From Deinococcota bacterium (GTDB taxonomy: Bacteria > Deinococcota > Deinococci > Deinococcales > Trueperaceae): DNA of 64,000 bases. Positions 60,492-64,000 of the stretch are shown one piece after another. The stretch lies in NCBI GenBank assembly GCA_963170125.1, contig CAUJFI010000052.1, positions 1 through 64,000 on the forward strand, given 5' to 3'. The position numbers were made by a program, and so were the translations under genes. The stretch's first letter is position 1, and every line of letters starts with the position of its first letter. Below the pieces are notes generated by a model. That model was not told the DNA's origin, searched no databases, and saw only the letters and a program-made list of their open reading frames with translations.

Positions 60492-60728
60492 ATGAACGTG
60501 CGCCACATGCACCGGCACCTCGCTTGGGCTATCGCGACGGTCGCGCTGTTGGCCGTCCTCTTCACGCGCGAGTCGCTGCCGATCTGGGTGCCGCTCGCCC
60601 TACTCGCCCTCTGCCCGTTCGCCGTGCTGCTGTTGATGCGAGAGGCGCGTGCTCTCGACGAGCGGCTGCCCGAGCGGCGGCCGGCCGAGGCCCAAGGGGG
60701 GGAAGACGCCGATGGCAACTCGCGGTGA
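60492..60728 (+). CDS. Small two-helix membrane protein of a copper cassette
   Basis: A 78-aa protein with a His/Met-containing N-terminus (MNVRHMHRHLAW), two hydrophobic segments (about 10-24 and 30-48) and a charged tail. It has the size and layout of DUF2933-like small membrane proteins found beside copper genes, but the match is loose. AAAAGGAG lies about 10 nt before the ATG. The next gene starts about 150 nt downstream on the same strand. Confidence 0.6.
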   Translation: MNVRHMHRHLAWAIATVALLAVLFTRESLPIWVPLALLALCPFAVLLLMREARALDERLPERRPAEAQGGEDADGNSR

Positions 60729-60878
60729 CGGCTTGGCCCGCCCTAGGCATCCCCGGCGCGCCCGGCTGGGCTCGGCGAAGTGGGGCGGCGGCCAGCACGC
60801 GCATCCTAGGGGCCCGAGCCGCTTCGGGGCCGCGAACGCCGCCGCCCGACTCGAGCCCACGCGAAAGGAGTGGCGCTC

Positions 60879-61256
60879 TTGAGCATCGCCGCCTGGCTTG
60901 GCAACCTGGCGGGCGTAGCCGTCGTCCTTTGGCTCGTCCGCGAATTATGGCTCGCCCACCGCGAAGGCGCCACCGTGCCCCAAGTGGCCGGCGTCCAGGC
61001 GGCGCGCATCACCGTGCAAGGCGGCTACGGCCCCGCCGCGGTCTTCGTCGCGAAGGGCAAGCCGGTGCGCCTTGACTTCACCCGCCGCGAGGCGAGCCCC
61101 TGCAGCGAGCTGGTCATCTTCGACGGTGTCGACCGGCGCGCCGAACTACCCGAGAACGAGACCGTCAGCGTGGAGTTCACCCCTCGCCGCACGGGCCGCA
61201 TCACCTTCGGATGCCACCGGGGCACGCTCCGCGGCCACGTGATCGTCGTCGACTGA
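60879..61256 (+). CDS. Membrane-anchored cupredoxin-like protein
   Basis: A 125-aa protein from a TTG at 60879 (AAAGGAG 8 nt upstream; a GTG at 60870 is alternative). An N-terminal helix (about 4-22) anchors a cupredoxin-like domain: ITVQGGYGPAAVFVAKGKPVRLDFTRREASPCSEL and FTPRRTGRITFGCHRGTLRGHVIV. Potential metal ligands are Cys75, Cys112 and His113. Relatives commonly end in a CGMGM-type ligand loop; here it is CHRGT, so the Met ligands are lost. It is cotranscribed with an HMA protein. Confidence 0.8.
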   Translation: MSIAAWLGNLAGVAVVLWLVRELWLAHREGATVPQVAGVQAARITVQGGYGPAAVFVAKGKPVRLDFTRREASPCSELVIFDGVDRRAELPENETVSVEFTPRRTGRITFGCHRGTLRGHVIVVD

Positions 61257-61301
61257 GCACGCGCATGCTCGGCGCCCGCCGGCGCCGGAAAGGATCAGCG
61301 C

Positions 61302-61661
61302 ATGAAGCACGAGAACACGCCCACCTGTAACGAGCGCAGCCGAGGGACCCACGACTGCCACGAGGCGCCCGTCGCGGCCGAAGCGGCCCCGCAAGCCGGA
61401 GGCGCGCAGGCGCTCCTCTCTCTCGAGGTCAGCGGCATGGGGTGCCCCGCCTGCGCGGCGCGCGTTCGCAACGCGCTCGTCGCCGTGCGCGGCGTGATCG
61501 GCGCCTACGTGCGGCTCGAAGCCGGCCGCGGGAGCGTCATCTACGATCCGCGGCGCGCCTACCCGCTGCGGCTGCTCGAAGCCATCGAACGCGAGAGCCG
61601 GCGAAGCCGCCACGCCTACCGGGCGGCGGTCACGGGCGTGCGCTTGCTGGCAGGCCCATGA
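61302..61661 (+). CDS. HMA-domain metallochaperone
   Basis: A 119-aa protein with a His/Cys-rich N-terminal tail (HENTPTCNERSRGTHDCHEA) and an HMA domain (LLSLEVSGMGCPACAARVRNAL, Cys48 and Cys51). The C-terminal part is Arg-rich. It probably carries Cu(I) or another soft metal to an ATPase. AAAGGA precedes the ATG. Its stop overlaps the next start (ATGA). Confidence 0.87.
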   Translation: MKHENTPTCNERSRGTHDCHEAPVAAEAAPQAGGAQALLSLEVSGMGCPACAARVRNALVAVRGVIGAYVRLEAGRGSVIYDPRRAYPLRLLEAIERESRRSRHAYRAAVTGVRLLAGP

Positions 61662-61858
61662 CCGCGCCGACCGGCGTGGATGAGAACCGGGGCGCGGTCG
61701 CCCCGCGGGGTTACGGGCTGCCCGACGACGCTGACCTGAGGATCGACCCCGTGTGCGGTCAGGTCGTGAACGCCGGCTACGCCCCGTACTCCCGGGCGCG
61801 CTTCGACGCCGAGCCCGGCGCCTTCGCCGGGGACCGCGGTAACGTCCCCCACTGGTAG
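61658..61858 (+). CDS. Short YHS-like protein with internal deletion
   Basis: A 66-aa protein beginning at an ATG that overlaps the HMA gene stop. LRIDPVCGQVVNAGYAPYS is the start of a YHS domain and RARFDAEPGAFAGD is its end. The middle, which usually contains YYFCS and the second Cys, is missing, so the domain is about 12-15 residues short. Either an in-frame deletion or a minimal variant; metal binding by the remaining Cys alone is doubtful. Confidence 0.6.
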   Translation: MTAPTGVDENRGAVAPRGYGLPDDADLRIDPVCGQVVNAGYAPYSRARFDAEPGAFAGDRGNVPHW

Positions 61859-61967
61859 GCCTCGCGGTCGGTGACCCCCGCGAAGTATCCCGGCTGAACG
61901 AACGCGAGGCTCGTCGTGACGCTCGGCGCACGACCGACGTCCACCCCGCCCCGCGCGGTAAGGCTCA

Positions 61968-61994
61968 ACGGCGCCTCGGACCCCGAGGCGCCGT
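61968..61994. terminator. Hairpin after the copper cassette
   Basis: A perfect 11-bp stem (ACGGCGCCTCG / CGAGGCGCCGT) with a GACCC loop lies 110 nt past the YHS-like stop. No T-run follows; a terminator by structure and place only. Confidence 0.45.
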
Positions 61995-62444
61995 CGGCGT
62001 AGCGTGGGCGCGTCGGTACGCGCCTGGCGAGGGCCGGGCCACGCCCGTGCGCCGACGGTCGGGGCGTCGACGGCGCCGCAAGGGGCGACCGGGAAGCACT
62101 CACTGGTCCGGGCCACCCCGGCCGCTCGCGGGGTCGCGCGGGCGCTGCGGGAGTTCGGCCCCGCCCTGCGGCGCGGGCCCGGGCTTGGGTTCCTTCGGCA
62201 GCGAACGCTCGTGCGCTGGTGGGTCGGTCCTGGGCGGGTGCTAGGGCTGCCTGGAGCCCACTGCGCCAACCGACGGCGGGTCGGGGGCCTCGCGCTTACC
62301 GCCTGCCAGCTCGCCGCCGTGAGCCATGGGGCCAAGGGGCGCCCGACCACGCTCGGCTGGCGTTCAGGTGAGGGTTCGCCCTCAGGCCCGGGCGCGTGTC
62401 GCGAAGTGGCACGCGCGAACTTGAACAGCGCGCTGCTACAGACC

Positions 62445-62486
62445 GGCGCCCTGGAAGCCGTGACCGGGTCCGGCTTCCAGGGCGCC
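62445..62486 (-). terminator. Strong hairpin downstream of the CopB-type ATPase
   Basis: A perfect 16-bp stem: GGCGCCCTGGAAGCCG (62445-62460) with CGGCTTCCAGGGCGCC (62471-62486) and a 10-nt loop. It lies 50 nt beyond the stop codon of the minus-strand ATPase. Confidence 0.65.
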
Positions 62487-62536
62487 TCGGCGCTTGGGGG
62501 GCGCCTAGAGTCCGCCGGGACGCGCGGGGCGCGGCC

Positions 62537-64000
62537 TCACGCGGCGGAGAGGTCGGTGCGGCGCAGCAGCATGGCGTTGAACGCCACCACGACGGTGGAG
62601 ACGCTCATGAGCACCGCGCCCACCGCCGGGGAGAGGAGGAAGCCGATCCCCGCCAGCACGCCGGCGGCGAGGGGGATGGCGACGGCGTTGTAGCCCGTCG
62701 CCCACGCCAGGTACTGCATCAACTTGCGGTAGGTGGCGCGCGAGAGCTTGAGCGCGGCCAGCACGTCGAGCGGGTCGTTCTCCACCAGCACCAGGTCCGC
62801 GGACTCGATGGCGACGTTGGTGCCGGCGCCGATGGCGATGCCGAGGTCGGCCTCGAGCAGGGCGGGGGCGTCGTTGATGCCGTCGCCGACGAACGCGGTG
62901 CGCGCGCGCTGCTGCAGCTCGCGCACCTTGTCGGCCTTCTCGCCCGGCAGCACGCGGGCGTAGTAGCGCTCGATGCCGAGCTCGGCGGCGACGGTGCGCG
63001 CGACGGCCTCGGCGTCGCCGGTGATCATCACGGGTTCGACGCCAGCGGCCTTGAGGGCGCGGACGGTGTCCTTGGCGCTCTGGCGCACGCGGTCGGCGAG
63101 GCCGACCACGGCGAGGGCGCTCCGTTCGTTCATGAGGGCGATGGCGCTCTCGCCGCGCGCTTCGGCTTCCTGGAGCGCCGTCTGCAGCGACTCGGGGAAC
63201 GCGAGCCCCTGCTCGGCGATCCACTCGGGGCGCCCGACCGTGTAGGTGACCCCGTCGACGCGGCCCCTCACGCCCTTGCCGGCGACGACCTCGAAGTCCT
63301 GGGAGCGGGGCAGGTCTAGGCCGCGCGTGCGCGCCTCCTCCACGATGGCCTGCGCCAGGGGGTGCTCGCTGCGCGTCTCGAGGGCGGCGGTGATGGCTAG
63401 CGCCTCGCGTTCGTCCATGCCGTGGACGTGCGCGGCGCTGACGCCGAACTTCCCTTCGGTGAGGGTGCCGGTCTTGTCGAACGCCACGATGCCGATGTCG
63501 CGGGCGCGTTCGAACGCCTCGCGGTTGCGCACCAGGATGCCGTTGGCGGCGCTCATGGCGGTGGCGTTGACGGTCACGAGGGGGATGGCGAGCCCCAGGG
63601 CGTGCGGGCAGGCGATGACCAACACCGTCACGGTGCGGGTGATGGCCTGCTGCAGGTCGCCGGAGGCGGCGAGCCAGGCCACGAAGGTGATGGCGCCGGC
63701 GGCCACGGCGATGTAGAAGAGCCAGCCGGCGGCGCGGTCGGCGAGGTTCTGGAAGCGGCTGCGCGAGGCCTGGGCTTCCTCCACCAGGCGCTGGATCTGC
63801 GAGAGGGTGGTCTCGCCGCCGGTGCGGGAGACCTCGACCGTGAGGGCGCCCTCGCCGTTGACGGCGCCGGCGACGACCTCGGAGCCTTCCTCCTTGGGGA
63901 CGGGCCGCGATTCGCCGGTGAGGAACGCTTCGTTGACGCTGCTGCGGCCTTCGGTGACGAGCCCGTCGGCGGGGAGCTGCTCGCCGGGGCGCACGAGGAT
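62537..64000 (-). CDS. copB: CopB-type P1B ATPase, 5' part outside window
   Basis: The C-terminal 488 codons of a copper-type ATPase; the frame runs off the right edge. It has the actuator TGES (FLTGESRPVPKEEGS), the membrane CPH motif IACPHALGLAIP, DKTGTLTEGKFG, SEHPLAQAI, MITGDAEAVA and GDGINDAPALLEADLGIAIG. CPH marks the P1B-3 (CopB) group, associated with Cu export and often Cu(II). The N-terminal metal-binding segment is not visible. It converges on the cupredoxin/HMA cassette and differs clearly from the CPC-type ATPase at 52-54 kb. Confidence 0.93.
   Translation of the reverse strand: MLVRPGEQLPADGLVTEGRSSVNEAFLTGESRPVPKEEGSEVVAGAVNGEGALTVEVSRTGGETTLSQIQRLVEEAQASRSRFQNLADRAAGWLFYIAVAAGAITFVAWLAASGDLQQAITRTVTVLVIACPHALGLAIPLVTVNATAMSAANGILVRNREAFERARDIGIVAFDKTGTLTEGKFGVSAAHVHGMDEREALAITAALETRSEHPLAQAIVEEARTRGLDLPRSQDFEVVAGKGVRGRVDGVTYTVGRPEWIAEQGLAFPESLQTALQEAEARGESAIALMNERSALAVVGLADRVRQSAKDTVRALKAAGVEPVMITGDAEAVARTVAAELGIERYYARVLPGEKADKVRELQQRARTAFVGDGINDAPALLEADLGIAIGAGTNVAIESADLVLVENDPLDVLAALKLSRATYRKLMQYLAWATGYNAVAIPLAAGVLAGIGFLLSPAVGAVLMSVSTVVVAFNAMLLRRTDLSAA

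Larger units (their letters stand above)
61859..62536. other. 678-bp gap between convergent metal genes
   Basis: No convincing gene on either strand; the long frames across it have the composition of shadows. It contains two strong hairpins (61968-61994 and 62445-62486). Some stretches may be gene remains, but none could be identified. Confidence 0.5.

Noticed and set aside
61616-62350. Minus-strand 244-codon frame in the 62-kb gap
   Set aside because: Partly antisense to the HMA and YHS genes, Arg/Pro/Ala-rich, no domain.
1-64000. CRISPR arrays and rRNA genes
   Set aside because: No regularly spaced 20-40-bp repeats and no 16S/23S/5S signature stretches were seen.

Overview
The window is a GC-rich (about 70% by eye), densely packed bacterial chromosome segment whose gene content points to the Deinococcota (Deinococcus-Thermus), probably a Truepera-like lineage. 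This is inferred from a DdrA/Rad52-like gene, a YpdA-type bacillithiol disulfide reductase gene, a DHH-CBS-nucleotidyltransferase triple fusion, a long HflX, and a striking excess of leaderless genes. In at least 24 genes a TANNNT -10 hexamer ends only 5-9 bases before the start codon, with no Shine-Dalgarno sequence. No rRNA, tRNA or CRISPR array was seen.

Layout, 1-31 kb: a truncated secreted protein diverging from ddrA; a metallophosphoesterase; ftsE without ftsX; a nucleoside hydrolase; gyrA diverging from purB; a purC-purS fusion; several hydrolases; an rRNA methyltransferase; a PatB-like aminotransferase; fumC; a LolA-like and a PEGA-repeat envelope protein; a MobA-like nucleotidyltransferase; thrB-tsaD; NAD(P)HX repair; an aldo-keto reductase; a HIT protein; pyrE; rpmB; a metal ABC ATPase and permease; a UbiD-family decarboxylase; and hflX.

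31-51 kb: thiolase, enoyl-CoA hydratase and 3-hydroxyacyl-CoA dehydrogenase supply most of a fatty-acid/butyryl-CoA cycle. They are interspersed with an M42 peptidase, a purine nucleoside phosphorylase and two enzyme-fold proteins that have lost catalytic residues. A signalling block follows: two roadblock/LC7 proteins, a DUF3467 protein, a DsbA-like protein, a PP2C phosphatase and a membrane-anchored Ser/Thr kinase with an NHL-type propeller. Then come a degenerate site-2-protease-like membrane protein, the DHH-CBS-nucleotidyltransferase fusion, YpdA, Nth and PilC.

51.3-64 kb: an AT-richer non-coding junction with helically phased TGAGAAC repeats introduces a metal-handling accessory region. 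It holds a CadA-type P1B-ATPase with a coupled CadC-like ArsR repressor. An inferred shared operator faces a thiol/copper-delivery operon (YtkA-like, DsbA-like, SCO1). MerR and MerA follow, with a classical 20-bp-spacer operator, then pdxS without pdxT. A small copper cassette comes last (small membrane protein, anchored cupredoxin-like protein, HMA chaperone, shortened YHS protein), convergent with a CopB-type ATPase cut by the window end. Together these genes would sense, export, reduce or chaperone soft metals. Many very long antisense ORFs in this window are GC-driven shadows and are not annotated.
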